Shown in pieces: positions 1-9,028 of a stretch of DNA of 64,000 nucleotides. The DNA is taken from positions 682,001-746,000 of the forward strand of contig NZ_FSRC01000002.1 of NCBI RefSeq assembly GCF_900129785.1, written 5' to 3'. Source of the stretch: Algoriphagus halophilus (GTDB lineage Bacteria; Bacteroidota; Bacteroidia; Cytophagales; Cyclobacteriaceae). The translations under genes were made by a program, and so were the position numbers. Below the pieces are notes generated by a model, which saw nothing but the letters and a program-made list of their open reading frames with translations, did not search any database and was not told the origin of the DNA. Each line of letters starts with the position of its first letter. Within the stretch, counting starts at the first letter, position 1.

Positions 1-1
1 A

Positions 2-1405
2 GCAGGACCAGCCGACATCGTTATTGAAGGAAATAAAATTGTGGAAATCCGACAGGTGGGAGTTCCAAATGTCCCAATAGACGATGCTTCCAGACCTCAA
101 GGGGCCACCAAGGAAATCGATGCTCATGGATCCTACATTATGCCTGGATTCATCAATCTTCATGCTCACATCGGGGGAGCTGAAAAGTCACCCAATTCAG
201 AATATCCCTATAAGTTGTATTTGGCACATGGAGTTACCACGATTAGAGGAGTCCCTGCTGCCAATGTAGCTTGGACTCAAAGCGAGAAAAAACGCTCCGC
301 AGCAAATGAAATTGTGGCTCCCAGAATCGTTGCATTTCATACCTTGGGACAAGGAGAAAACTGGAAGGGAGGACCTGTTTATACTCCTGAAAAAGCCAAA
401 GAATGGGTCTCTTGGGCTGCCAGCCAAGGAGTAGAGGGAATCAAGTTCTTTAACCATGATCCAGATGTGCTTCAAGCAGCCATCGACGCTGCCCATGAAA
501 ATGGAATGGGAACGGTCGCTCATATCGCTCAGCCAATGGTCGCTCAGACCAATGCCTTGGATGCAGCAAGAATGGGCCTTGACAACATGACCCACTATTA
601 CGGTTTATTTGAAGCATTGTATAAAGATGAAGACATACAGCATTGGCCTGCTGAATTCAACTATAATGACGAGCAGCATCGCTTTAGTCAAGTAGCTTAC
701 CAATGGGACAAAATTCATCCAAGAGGAAGTGAAAAATGGAATGCTTTGATCCAGGAATTTTTGGAGCATGATTTCATTATAGATCCCACGATGACTGCCT
801 ATTTAGCCGGAAGAGATCTTATGCGAGAGCGAAATGCTGAATGGCATCAGGAATACACCTTGCCTTCTCTTTGGGATTTCTATACACCAAACCGTGAAAA
901 CCATGGATCCTATTTTTACAATTGGACTTCTTGGGATGAAACTGCCTGGCGAAATTTCTACAGAGTATGGATGTCATTCTTGAACGACTATAAAAATGCG
1001 GGAGGTAGGGTTACTGTCAGTGACGATGCCTCCTTTATCTACAATCTTTGGGGCTTTGGTTTGATAGAAGAAATGGAATTACTTCAAGAGGCAGGTTTCC
1101 ATCCATTGGAAGTCATCAGAGGGGCAACCCTTCACGCAGCCCAAGCCATCTTTGAACCCAAAGGAAAGCCAATTGAATTTGGGGTTATTCGTCCTGGTCT
1201 ATTGGCAGATTTGGTGATTGTGGATGAAAACCCAATAGAAAATCTCAAGGTACTTTATGGAACTGGCTTCTTGAAGCTCAATGATGAGACTGGGGAAATG
1301 GAACGAGTGGGTGGAGTAAAATACACCATCAAAGATGGAATAGTTTACGATGCAGTTCAACTTCGAGAGGATATTAAAGAAATGGTCCGAAATCAAAAGA
1401 AATAA
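2..1405 (+). CDS. Amidohydrolase family protein (5' end outside window)
   Basis: Metal-dependent hydrolase of the amidohydrolase superfamily (imidazolonepropionase/dihydroorotase-like fold), substrate unknown. The open frame runs to the left edge without a start; the residues before the GTG at 41 (ADIVIEGNKI) are the usual N-terminal beta-sandwich of the family, so the GTG is not the true start and the gene is cut by the window. Visible hallmarks are the HxH metal motif in NLHAHIGG (codons at 161-169), a GIKFF segment that could hold a bridging lysine, a later AHIAQ histidine, an SDDAS segment supplying the catalytic aspartate, and the C-terminal GLLADLVIVD strand that closes the sandwich. 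About 467 residues are present. A strong terminator follows the stop. Family membership is firm; the specific reaction cannot be told. Confidence 0.85.
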   Translation, partial: AGPADIVIEGNKIVEIRQVGVPNVPIDDASRPQGATKEIDAHGSYIMPGFINLHAHIGGAEKSPNSEYPYKLYLAHGVTTIRGVPAANVAWTQSEKKRSAANEIVAPRIVAFHTLGQGENWKGGPVYTPEKAKEWVSWAASQGVEGIKFFNHDPDVLQAAIDAAHENGMGTVAHIAQPMVAQTNALDAARMGLDNMTHYYGLFEALYKDEDIQHWPAEFNYNDEQHRFSQVAYQWDKIHPRGSEKWNALIQEFLEHDFIIDPTMTAYLAGRDLMRERNAEWHQEYTLPSLWDFYTPNRENHGSYFYNWTSWDETAWRNFYRVWMSFLNDYKNAGGRVTVSDDASFIYNLWGFGLIEEMELLQEAGFHPLEVIRGATLHAAQAIFEPKGKPIEFGVIRPGLLADLVIVDENPIENLKVLYGTGFLKLNDETGEMERVGGVKYTIKDGIVYDAVQLREDIKEMVRNQKK

Positions 1406-1426
1406 GAACTTCCTGTTTAAAAACAT

Positions 1427-1458
1427 CTCCCAGAGTGGTTTCCTCTCTGGGGGTTTTT
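1427..1458 (+). terminator. Rho-independent terminator after amidohydrolase
   Basis: A 9-bp stem (1427-1435 with 1445-1453, including one G-T pair; core CCCAGAG/CTCTGGG) with a 9-nt loop is followed by five T (1454-1458). It lies 22 nt after the stop codon. Confidence 0.8.
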
Positions 1459-1634
1459 ACCCTTTTTTGATTTTGTCTTTCACTGATATGTTTCTTCAAA
1501 ATCAATATTTTTATCATGACTTAAGGATCACTTTTCATGGTTCGAATCGATTCATTTAGAATGTCTTCCTAGTCAACAAAACAGAATCTACCATATGACA
1601 AATTGATTCCCGTCAACCTTCCAAAAAACTTAAG

Positions 1635-3494
1635 ATGTCTCTTCGAGTCCTATTACTGAGCAGTCTTCTAATTATCAATTGCTACAGCTTACTTGCACAA
1701 AATAATCCAACACCTCCTCCAAACATTGTATGGATTACCTCTGAGGATAATTCCATGCATTATTTAAAGCTCTTCAATGAAAATGGCGTAGCAACTCCAA
1801 ATATTGAAAGCTTGGCAGATCATGGATTGCTATTTACTCACGCATTTTCAAATGCTCCCGTTTGTAGCGTAGCCAGATCCACCATCATTTCAGGAAGTTA
1901 TGCTCCAAGAATCGGCTCTCAATTTCATAGAAAAAGCAAGACTGTTCCACTGCCGGATTCCCTTCGAATGTTTCCCTTTTACTTAAGAAGAGCAGGCTAT
2001 CACACGAGTAACAACAACAAAAAGGACTATAATATCATCGAGGGAGAAGAGGTTTGGGATGAGTCTTCACGAGAGGCAAGTTGGAAATCTAGAAAACCTG
2101 ATCAACCCTTTTTTCATGTTTTTAATATTGGAGTTAGCCATGAATCAAGTCTGCACTTTTCTGAAGAAAAGATGAAGACTACTCCCACTAAAACCGATCT
2201 AAGTTCATTTTCAATCCAGCCCAACCATCCGGATACGGAATTATTCCGCTACACCAATTCCTATTATCGGGATAAGATCATAGAAATGGACCAAAGAGTA
2301 GGTGAAGTAATCCGAGAACTTGAAAATGACGGCTTATTGGAAAATACCTTCATTTTTTATTTTGGAGATCATGGAGGTGTACTTCCCGGAAGTAAGGGCT
2401 ACCTCTACGAAACTGGATTGCACGTTCCCATGGTGGTTCATGTGCCTGAGAAGTATAAAAACCTCGCCCAGATTGGAGAACAAGGCAAGGTGAATGGGTT
2501 TGTGAGCTTCATTGATCTAGGGCCTACAGTACTTCAATTGGCAGGTATAAAAACTCCTGATGGAATGGATGGAATGCCCTTTTTAGGAGCCGATGTTACC
2601 AAAGAAATGATCGCTTCTAGAAATACCAGCTTTAGCTATGCAGATCGATTCGATGAAAAGTACGATATGGTAAGAGCGATAAGAAAAGGGAAATACAAAT
2701 ACATCAGAAATTATCAATCTTTCAATTTTGATGGGATGATGAATAATTACCGTTACATCCAATTAGCCTATCAAGAATGGGAAGAACTATATAAAAAAGG
2801 AGCCTTAAATGAGGTACAGGCTGCATTCTTCAAACCAAAGGAAGTAGAAATGCTATTTGATGTAGAATCAGACCCCTACGAAACGGTCAATCTTATTTCA
2901 GATCCAACCTACAGAAAAATAGTCGAGGACCTACGAATGGAACTGAATAACTGGCTCCAAGAAATGCCTGACCTCTCTTTCTACCCTGAGCATGTACTAA
3001 TAGATCAGGCATTTTCAAATCCGACAGATTTTGGAATAGCACATCAAAAAGATATTCAACGATATATAGAAATAGCCAACTGGAGCATTTTGCCTTTTGA
3101 AAAAGTTGAAAACTTTTTAAAGACAAGTCTGATGTCAAAGGATCCCTGGGAACGGTATTGGGGGTTAATTACTTCCAGTAATTTTGGTCCAGAGGCAAAA
3201 AATCTAAGCCCTCTCATTTCCGAAATCTCAAAAGAAGATGAGGAATTAATCAACAGAGTAAGAGCAGCCGAATTTTTAGCTATTTCCAACCAAACTGACC
3301 CAAGTCAAGTGATGGTAGAAAGTTTGTACCAAAGCAAAAAACCAATGGAAGCTTTGCTCATTTTAAACTCGATTGTTCTCCTGAATTCTTTTGAATATGG
3401 CTATGAAATCATATTGGATACTAGCAAAATTACATCTGCCGTCATCCAAGACAGTGAAGTGAAAAGAAGGCTAGCGTATTTAAAAGGAGATTGA
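1635..3494 (+). CDS. Secreted sulfatase (heparan N-sulfatase-like)
   Basis: Type I sulfatase that would hydrolyse sulfate esters or N-sulfates on glycans outside the cytoplasm. Residues 1-21 form a signal peptide ending near LLAQ. The formylglycine motif is CSVAR (Cys77 to Arg81), the C-x-A-x-R version of C-x-P/A-x-R, so it needs an anaerobic-type sulfatase maturase or FGE; neither is in the window. ITSEDNS early and GDHGG near residue 245 are metal-binding segments. At 619 residues it is longer than a bare sulfatase domain: roughly residues 470-619 are a helical tail resembling HEAT-type repeats, as in some Bacteroidota SGSH-like sulfatases. It stands alone on the plus strand, 39 nt before a DHFR-like gene. 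Substrate is not predictable. Confidence 0.88.
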   Translation: MSLRVLLLSSLLIINCYSLLAQNNPTPPPNIVWITSEDNSMHYLKLFNENGVATPNIESLADHGLLFTHAFSNAPVCSVARSTIISGSYAPRIGSQFHRKSKTVPLPDSLRMFPFYLRRAGYHTSNNNKKDYNIIEGEEVWDESSREASWKSRKPDQPFFHVFNIGVSHESSLHFSEEKMKTTPTKTDLSSFSIQPNHPDTELFRYTNSYYRDKIIEMDQRVGEVIRELENDGLLENTFIFYFGDHGGVLPGSKGYLYETGLHVPMVVHVPEKYKNLAQIGEQGKVNGFVSFIDLGPTVLQLAGIKTPDGMDGMPFLGADVTKEMIASRNTSFSYADRFDEKYDMVRAIRKGKYKYIRNYQSFNFDGMMNNYRYIQLAYQEWEELYKKGALNEVQAAFFKPKEVEMLFDVESDPYETVNLISDPTYRKIVEDLRMELNNWLQEMPDLSFYPEHVLIDQAFSNPTDFGIAHQKDIQRYIEIANWSILPFEKVENFLKTSLMSKDPWERYWGLITSSNFGPEAKNLSPLISEISKEDEELINRVRAAEFLAISNQTDPSQVMVESLYQSKKPMEALLILNSIVLLNSFEYGYEIILDTSKITSAVIQDSEVKRRLAYLKGD

Positions 3495-3533
3495 ATCCTT
3501 TGCTGAAATTTTTGTAACCTAACTTAGTGAAAC

Positions 3534-4070
3534 ATGGGAAAGATCATCTATTATGTCGCAAGCTCTCTGGACGGATTTATTTCTGGTCCCAATGAAGATA
3601 TTAGCATGTTTGGTTCTGGAGGAAAAGGAATAAAAAAATACTTCGAGGATTTAAAAGATTTTAAGACAGTGATCATGGGAAGAAAAACCTATGAATTTGG
3701 ATACAAATACGGTCTTGTCCCAGGTCAGGCAGCCTATCAACACATGCAGCATCATATATTTTCAGATTCGCTCACCTTTGAAACCAAAGCAGAATCGGTC
3801 CATGTGGAACCTAGAAAAATCTCTCGGGTTCAAGAAATTAAAGCATCTGCTTCCTCAGATATTTATTTATGTGGTGGTGGAGTATTTGCAGGATGGCTAT
3901 TGGATCACCAACTGATCGACCAATTAAAAATAAAGCTTAACCCAATTATTCTAGGTGCTGGAACCCGCCTTTTTGGTCCTTCCAAGACAAATGTAAAGTT
4001 GGATTTAATCCAGGATGAAACCTTCGACGATGGTCTAAAAATTATAACCTATTCTATTAGTAAAGATTAA
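3534..4070 (+). CDS. Dihydrofolate reductase family protein (RibD C-terminal-like)
   Basis: A 178-residue cytoplasmic protein with the DHFR/RibD reductase fold of the YyaP/YwjB type. The opening YYVASSLDGFI strand-turn, the VIMGRKTYE segment and the GGG turn in YLCGGGVFAGWLL (NADPH pyrophosphate binding) are characteristic. Members are predicted NAD(P)H-dependent reductases, mostly of unknown substrate; this is unlikely to be the housekeeping folA, which is shorter and keeps different active-site residues. It follows the sulfatase by 39 nt without an obvious terminator, so co-transcription is possible, but no functional link is apparent. Confidence 0.82.
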   Translation: MGKIIYYVASSLDGFISGPNEDISMFGSGGKGIKKYFEDLKDFKTVIMGRKTYEFGYKYGLVPGQAAYQHMQHHIFSDSLTFETKAESVHVEPRKISRVQEIKASASSDIYLCGGGVFAGWLLDHQLIDQLKIKLNPIILGAGTRLFGPSKTNVKLDLIQDETFDDGLKIITYSISKD

Positions 4071-4240
4071 ATCAACATCCCTTTCTGGTTGATGGGATTA
4101 GAGCCTATATCTAAAGTTACCATCGTTAAATGAGGTACTAATTATTTGATAAGAATAGGATAGAAAGATTTTTAATTTGACGGAAAGCATATATTTTTAA
4201 AAACCTAACTATCAATTAGTTCTATTAACCCAATAAACCT

Positions 4241-5161
4241 ATGAAATTTACAAAAATTGCCACTTTTGTTGGCTTGCTGTGCATTACTGCATCCGCTTTT
4301 GCCCAAGATGGAACCATTTACCCTTTAGAAACCCCCTCTGAACCGAATGCCATTTTACTTAATACCGGTGGGGTAGATGATCAACCTGCCTCCGAAACTT
4401 GGTTTCGACAATGGGGAGATCCAATGGCTAGAAATATTACCACTGCAACCTTAACTCCATTTCTTCCAGAGCCAGGAACTGGCAATGGAGCAGCTGTGAT
4501 CGTAGCTCCAGGAGGTGGATTTAGATGGCTTTCTATGGGAAATGAAGGATGGGAAGTAGCTGAGGCCCTTGCGAAACAGGGAATCGCCGCCTTCGTCCTC
4601 AAATACCGCTTACATCCTACTCCTGAATCATTGGATGATTTTAGCGACTGGATGAATCGTCCTCGACCTACTACTCCTGCGGCATCTTCAGATGCAGCCC
4701 CTCGCCCTGCACCTATGGATCTTACCAACCAACTTGAAGATGCGGAAGCTGCCTATGCAATGATCCTCGATCGTGCTGAGGAGTGGGGAGTCGACACTAA
4801 TAGAATTGGAATGATTGGATTTTCTGCTGGAGCTGGACTCACCATGCATTCTACTTTAAACTCCAACACTATGAAGTTGGCATTTATAGGTCCAATTTAT
4901 GGTGGGATGGGGCCTGTAGAAGTTCCAAAAGATGCTCCCCCAATGTTTAATGTCATTGCTTCTGATGACTTTTTATTTAGAGGTCAATTTGGGTTAATCG
5001 ACTCTTGGTACAAAGCTGGAATCCCTGTTGAGTTTCATTTGTATCAAAATGGAGGTCATGGTTTCGGATTAGGCAATCCAAATCGAACTAGTAACCGTTG
5101 GTTCGATGCTTTTATTCATTGGCTAGATGTCAATCAATTTCTTATTGCCAAGACAGAATAG
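4241..5161 (+). CDS. Secreted alpha/beta-hydrolase (acetyl-xylan-esterase-like)
   Basis: A 306-residue exported esterase. Residues 1-21 are a classic signal peptide ending AFAQ. The oxyanion-hole segment is APGGGFRWL, the nucleophile elbow is GFSAG (G-x-S-x-G), and the histidine is in GGHGFG near the C terminus, which together give a complete Ser-Asp-His triad. The arrangement is that of the Bacteroidota esterase/lipase group often annotated as acetyl-xylan esterase or BD-FAE-like. An Ala/Pro-rich insert (about residues 143-163) is unusual and may be a flexible lid. It would deacylate plant or algal polysaccharides in the periplasm. The gene is monocistronic, with 170 nt upstream and a terminator downstream. 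Confidence 0.85.
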   Translation: MKFTKIATFVGLLCITASAFAQDGTIYPLETPSEPNAILLNTGGVDDQPASETWFRQWGDPMARNITTATLTPFLPEPGTGNGAAVIVAPGGGFRWLSMGNEGWEVAEALAKQGIAAFVLKYRLHPTPESLDDFSDWMNRPRPTTPAASSDAAPRPAPMDLTNQLEDAEAAYAMILDRAEEWGVDTNRIGMIGFSAGAGLTMHSTLNSNTMKLAFIGPIYGGMGPVEVPKDAPPMFNVIASDDFLFRGQFGLIDSWYKAGIPVEFHLYQNGGHGFGLGNPNRTSNRWFDAFIHWLDVNQFLIAKTE

Positions 5162-5186
5162 CGCCATTCGATCACTACCTATTTCT

Positions 5187-5218
5187 AAAAATCCCCATAA
5201 AAATATGGGGATTTTTTG
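5187..5218 (+). terminator. Rho-independent terminator after esterase
   Basis: Perfect 12-bp stem (5187-5198 / 5204-5215, core TCCCCATA/TATGGGGA), 5-nt loop and a run of six T. It ends transcription of the esterase gene. Confidence 0.88.
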
Positions 5219-5454
5219 TTAACTAATTCCTAAGGATTAATGTGCTTTTTCTTATAAAATTGTATTTATCTTATAATTTTTTTGTATTTTGATGCAGAAT
5301 AATTGTATTTAAAAGACAAGCCTTTGCTTTCTATCTCAAGAGAAATGAATGGTCTAAGTTTTTTGGAATTCAATTTTTCTTGTCTAGTTCTTCCTTTTTA
5401 AAGCTAGTACATGTAGACATCATTTGCTTAAATTTTTACCTAACCAATAAAGAA

Positions 5455-7431
5455 ATGAAATCTTTTTATTCATTTTTAGTGGGGTCAGTACTTGGGATTT
5501 TTCTATTTGCATGTTCCAGCCCGAATAGTAATAGTACCCTTCCTATTACCCAAAGTGTAAATTGGTCCTCATATGCCTCAGACAAATTCAATTCTAAGTA
5601 TTCCCCGTTGGATCAAATCAACAAAGACAATGTTGAAAACCTAACCATAAAATGGACATGGGATTCCCCGGATAATGCCTTGGTTAATCAGTTCAATTTC
5701 CCAGTTTCTATCTACCAAGCGACCCCTATTGCCATTGATGGAATATTGTACGTAAGTTCTTCTTCGGCAATTGTATCAGCAATTCATGGTGTTACTGGAG
5801 AAACGATTTGGACCTATGACCCTGAGACCTATAAGTCCAATGCTCCAGCCCATGGTGCTTTTATCCATCGAGGGGTTTCCTATTGGGATGATGGCATGGA
5901 GGGAAGAATCATTTTTGGTACTCCTGATGCCCGTTTGATTGCCTTGAATGCAAAGGATGGGAGTTTGGTCGAATCATTTGGAAACGGGGGGATTGTGGAC
6001 CTTTCCAAAGGACTGGGTAGAGAATTTGACCCATCTCATTACGGAGTATCGACTCCTCCTATTATCGCTAATGATATCATTGTAATTGGCGCATCCATCA
6101 CAGACAATAACCCTCAAAGCATGCGACCTCCGGGAGACATTCGAGGATTTGATGTGAAAACCGGAAAACAGCTTTGGGTATTTCATACTATTCCGCAGGA
6201 AGGGGAATTTGGAAATGAAACTTGGGAAAATGAATCCTGGAAATTCACTGGAAACACCAATGTATGGACTAGAATGAGCGCCGATGAGGAGTTAGGCTAT
6301 GTATATCTTCCCATCAGCACCCCAACCAACGACTGGTATGGAGGAAATCGATTAGGAGACAACCTCTTTGCCGAAAGCTTAGTCTGTCTAAATATCAAGA
6401 CCGGTGAACGAATTTGGCATTTCCAAATGGTTCACCATGGTGTATGGGATTATGATCTCCCTGCTGCTCCCAACTTATTGGATATTACCAAAGATGGTAA
6501 AACTGTTAAAGCAGTCGCTCAGGTTAGTAAGCAAGGATTTACTTATGTTTTTGACAGGGTAACCGGCGAACCCATTTGGCCAATTGAGGAGCGGCCTGTA
6601 CCCCAATCTACTGTCCCAGGAGAAAGAACTTCTCCCACTCAACCTTTTCCAACCAAACCAGCCCCATTTGACAGACAAGGAGTCACAAAAGAAGATATTA
6701 TTGACTTTACACCGAAAATTTTCGAGGACGCCTGGTCCAGTTTAGAGGGGGTGGACTTAGGTGAACTTTTTACTCCTCCTACTGAGAATGGGTTAATGTA
6801 TCTTCCCGGAGCACTTGGCGGCGCCAACTGGCACGGCGCTGCGGTAGATCCTGAAACTGGAATTTTATATGTCCCGTCCATGACCTTCCCGGTATTTTTT
6901 AGAATCATCAAATCTGATCCATCTAAAACAGACGCTAATTACGAATGGGAAAATTTCGGATTCCCCGGCCCAAATGGATTGCCCTTCTTAAAACCTCCAT
7001 ATGGCAGGATCACCGCAATAGATATGAAAGAGGGTAACCATATTTGGCAATCTCCCATGGGGGAAGGACCAAGAAATCATCCCCTTTTAAAAGATTTGAA
7101 CTTGCCTAGGCTAGGATGGAATTTACGTGGCTCTCCAGTATTGACGAAAACACTTTTATTTATTGGCCAAGAAGGTAAGTACTGGGAGTACGTTCCAGCA
7201 CTGGTGGGAGGAGCTAAGTTAACTGAAGTACAAACCCAGGAAATCATCAAGTTTGATCCAAAAATGCAGGTTTTCGATAAGGAAAATGGGGAATTGATAT
7301 TTGAACTTGAACTCCCTCTCAATGTCACAGGTGCGCCAATGACCTATATGGCCAATGGAAAACAGTACATTGCCTTTGCAGTGGGAGGATCAATAGGCCC
7401 AGCGAAAATTATTGCCTTAGGTTTAAAATAG
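5455..7431 (+). CDS. PQQ-dependent dehydrogenase, lipoprotein
   Basis: Quinoprotein alcohol/glucose dehydrogenase with an eight-bladed beta-propeller (658 residues). I chose the ATG at 5455 because it opens a lipoprotein signal (KSFYSFLVG... lipobox LFACSS); an in-frame TTG at 5380 only adds a polar leader. Repeating tryptophan-docking strands (TIWTYD, QLWVFHT, RIWHFQM, HIWQSPM) define the blades, and the WHGAAVDPETG segment is typical of the glucose-dehydrogenase branch. Unlike E. coli Gcd there are no N-terminal membrane helices, and no fused cytochrome c (no CxxCH). It would oxidise a sugar or alcohol in the periplasm, passing electrons to a separate acceptor. No PQQ biosynthesis genes are nearby, so the cofactor may be scavenged. 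Confidence 0.87.
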   Translation: MKSFYSFLVGSVLGIFLFACSSPNSNSTLPITQSVNWSSYASDKFNSKYSPLDQINKDNVENLTIKWTWDSPDNALVNQFNFPVSIYQATPIAIDGILYVSSSSAIVSAIHGVTGETIWTYDPETYKSNAPAHGAFIHRGVSYWDDGMEGRIIFGTPDARLIALNAKDGSLVESFGNGGIVDLSKGLGREFDPSHYGVSTPPIIANDIIVIGASITDNNPQSMRPPGDIRGFDVKTGKQLWVFHTIPQEGEFGNETWENESWKFTGNTNVWTRMSADEELGYVYLPISTPTNDWYGGNRLGDNLFAESLVCLNIKTGERIWHFQMVHHGVWDYDLPAAPNLLDITKDGKTVKAVAQVSKQGFTYVFDRVTGEPIWPIEERPVPQSTVPGERTSPTQPFPTKPAPFDRQGVTKEDIIDFTPKIFEDAWSSLEGVDLGELFTPPTENGLMYLPGALGGANWHGAAVDPETGILYVPSMTFPVFFRIIKSDPSKTDANYEWENFGFPGPNGLPFLKPPYGRITAIDMKEGNHIWQSPMGEGPRNHPLLKDLNLPRLGWNLRGSPVLTKTLLFIGQEGKYWEYVPALVGGAKLTEVQTQEIIKFDPKMQVFDKENGELIFELELPLNVTGAPMTYMANGKQYIAFAVGGSIGPAKIIALGLK

Positions 7432-7582
7432 AAGTGGACAAAACCATTTCCCCTATCATTTGATGGATCAACTCAGCTACTTTGAAAAACCCTTCATTTG
7501 TACATTGAATGAATCCCAATGCAGGTTTTGGAAATGAATAAATTGAAATGTTTTCGTCCTAAAGACTATCTTTAACATACGT

Positions 7583-8011
7583 ATGGAGAGGAAATTCAAA
7601 ATTATTCTTGCCGGACTTATTGGAGGTTTTGTTGGTGAAGGTATCATGGGAGCTCTTTTTATGAGCCCACCGATCCATTCTATTTTATATAACCCCTCTT
7701 TACAAAGCGAGCTTTTTATCCAACTTACTCCAGAGAGAAACTTAGCCCTGTCCATCGCAGGAATGGTAATCTTGAGCATAGCCCATGCATGGTTTTATTC
7801 CCTCTTTAAAAACTCTATTCCCGGAACCACTTGGGTGAAAAAAGGCTTATTCTGGGGGTTTACTATTTGGTTACTATACTGGGTATTCCAAGAATGGTTC
7901 ATTTACCATACACTGATTGGAGAGCCCATATTATTGAATTTGCTGGAGTTGGTGGTTCTATTGCTTGGCTCATTAGTTGAAGGTCTCATCATTGCTAGGA
8001 TCCTCAAATGA
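7583..8011 (+). CDS. Small integral membrane protein, unknown
   Basis: A 142-residue protein with about four predicted membrane segments: residues 6-28 (glycine-rich, GLIGGFVGEGIMG), 54-75, 87-106 and 118-140. Acidic and aromatic residues lie between helices 3 and 4. I do not recognise a named family. The glycine-rich first helix suggests tight helix packing. It sits 151 nt after the PQQ dehydrogenase and 92 nt before a beta-lactamase-like gene, with no overlap to either, so context gives no function. Confidence 0.65.
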   Translation: MERKFKIILAGLIGGFVGEGIMGALFMSPPIHSILYNPSLQSELFIQLTPERNLALSIAGMVILSIAHAWFYSLFKNSIPGTTWVKKGLFWGFTIWLLYWVFQEWFIYHTLIGEPILLNLLELVVLLLGSLVEGLIIARILK

Positions 8012-8103
8012 AAACTTTTTAATACTTCTTCATCCCTTTGATCTAAACCAGATTTCATAAATTAGAAGATCCCTATTTCTAATTTTAAGTGAACCCTGCA
8101 CAA

Positions 8104-9027
8104 ATGATTAAATTGATTTCTATTCCTTCCTATTTTCAACTAGTAACGATTATCCTAACATTCTTCACTTTAATTTCCTGCCAAAAGAAACCTATAGAAA
8201 TACCAAGTCTTAGGGAAAATGTGCTAGCTCAGCTTGACTCGATCCAAGGGGATGTAGCTGTGGCATATATCAATTTGGCTGATCCTTCTGATACATTAAT
8301 GATCCGTGCATCTGAAGAATTTCATGCTGCCAGCACGATGAAAGTTCCTGTCATGATCGAATTGTACAAACAACAAGAAGAAGGCAAATTGGATCTTAGT
8401 GATTCCATTGTTTTGGTCAATGAATTCAAAAGTATAGTCGATGGGAGTCCATACAGCATGGACATAGGAGATGATAGTGACGATGTGATTTACAGTAAAA
8501 TTGGAACTACCGTTTCAATAAATGATCTGACGTATAGCATGATTACGGTCAGTAGCAATTTGGCAACCAATGTATTAATTGAATTGGTAGATGCAAAAAA
8601 TGTAACCGCAACGATGAGAACATTGGGTGCTGACAAAATTGAAGTCCTAAGAGGAGTGGAAGATCAAAAGGCTTATGATCTGGGATTGAGCAATTCTACT
8701 ACAGCCAATGACCTAATGATGATTATGAAAGCCATCGCTGAGGATCAAGCTGGTACTCCTGCTGATTGCGAGGAAATGATCTCCATTTTGAAAGATCAAC
8801 AATTCAATGAAATAATTCCCTTTTACCTACCCAAGGATGTTACTGTCGCCCATAAAACTGGATCCATTACGGGTGTTCACCACGATGCAGGAATTGTTTA
8901 CTTGCCAGATGGTAGAAGTTACGTGCTTGTACTACTTTCTAAAAACTTAGAGGATTTTGACAAAGGAACCAATCAATTGGCTAAAGTTTCAAAGCTTATT
9001 TATGATCACTTCATGACTCAAAATTGA
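8104..9027 (+). CDS. Class A beta-lactamase-like serine hydrolase, lipoprotein
   Basis: A 307-residue protein with the serine beta-lactamase/PBP fold. The ATG at 8104 is preferred over an in-frame GTG at 8089; both lead into a lipoprotein signal with lipobox LISC (Cys26). Catalytic motifs are S77-T-M-K80 (SxxK), S150-S-N152 (SxN) and HKTGS (KTG box). The omega-loop stretch RGVEDQKAY has a glutamate, but the usual class A E166xxxN spacing is not clear, so real beta-lactam hydrolysis is doubtful. Many Bacteroidota relatives are annotated simply as serine hydrolases and may process peptidoglycan or peptides in the periplasm. The next gene starts 1 nt after this stop, which indicates an operon of two serine hydrolases. 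Confidence 0.8.
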   Translation: MIKLISIPSYFQLVTIILTFFTLISCQKKPIEIPSLRENVLAQLDSIQGDVAVAYINLADPSDTLMIRASEEFHAASTMKVPVMIELYKQQEEGKLDLSDSIVLVNEFKSIVDGSPYSMDIGDDSDDVIYSKIGTTVSINDLTYSMITVSSNLATNVLIELVDAKNVTATMRTLGADKIEVLRGVEDQKAYDLGLSNSTTANDLMMIMKAIAEDQAGTPADCEEMISILKDQQFNEIIPFYLPKDVTVAHKTGSITGVHHDAGIVYLPDGRSYVLVLLSKNLEDFDKGTNQLAKVSKLIYDHFMTQN

Positions 9028-9028
9028 C

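Noticed and set aside
1538..1556. GGTTCGAATC, like a tRNA T-arm
   Set aside because: No acceptor stem, anticodon arm or D arm can be built around it.
4071..4095. ATCAAC...GTTGAT inverted repeat after the DHFR-like gene
   Set aside because: Only 6 bp with no T-run; too weak for a terminator.
8089..8103. GTG start for the class A beta-lactamase-like gene
   Set aside because: The ATG at 8104 gives a shorter and more usual lipoprotein leader; the GTG is still possible.
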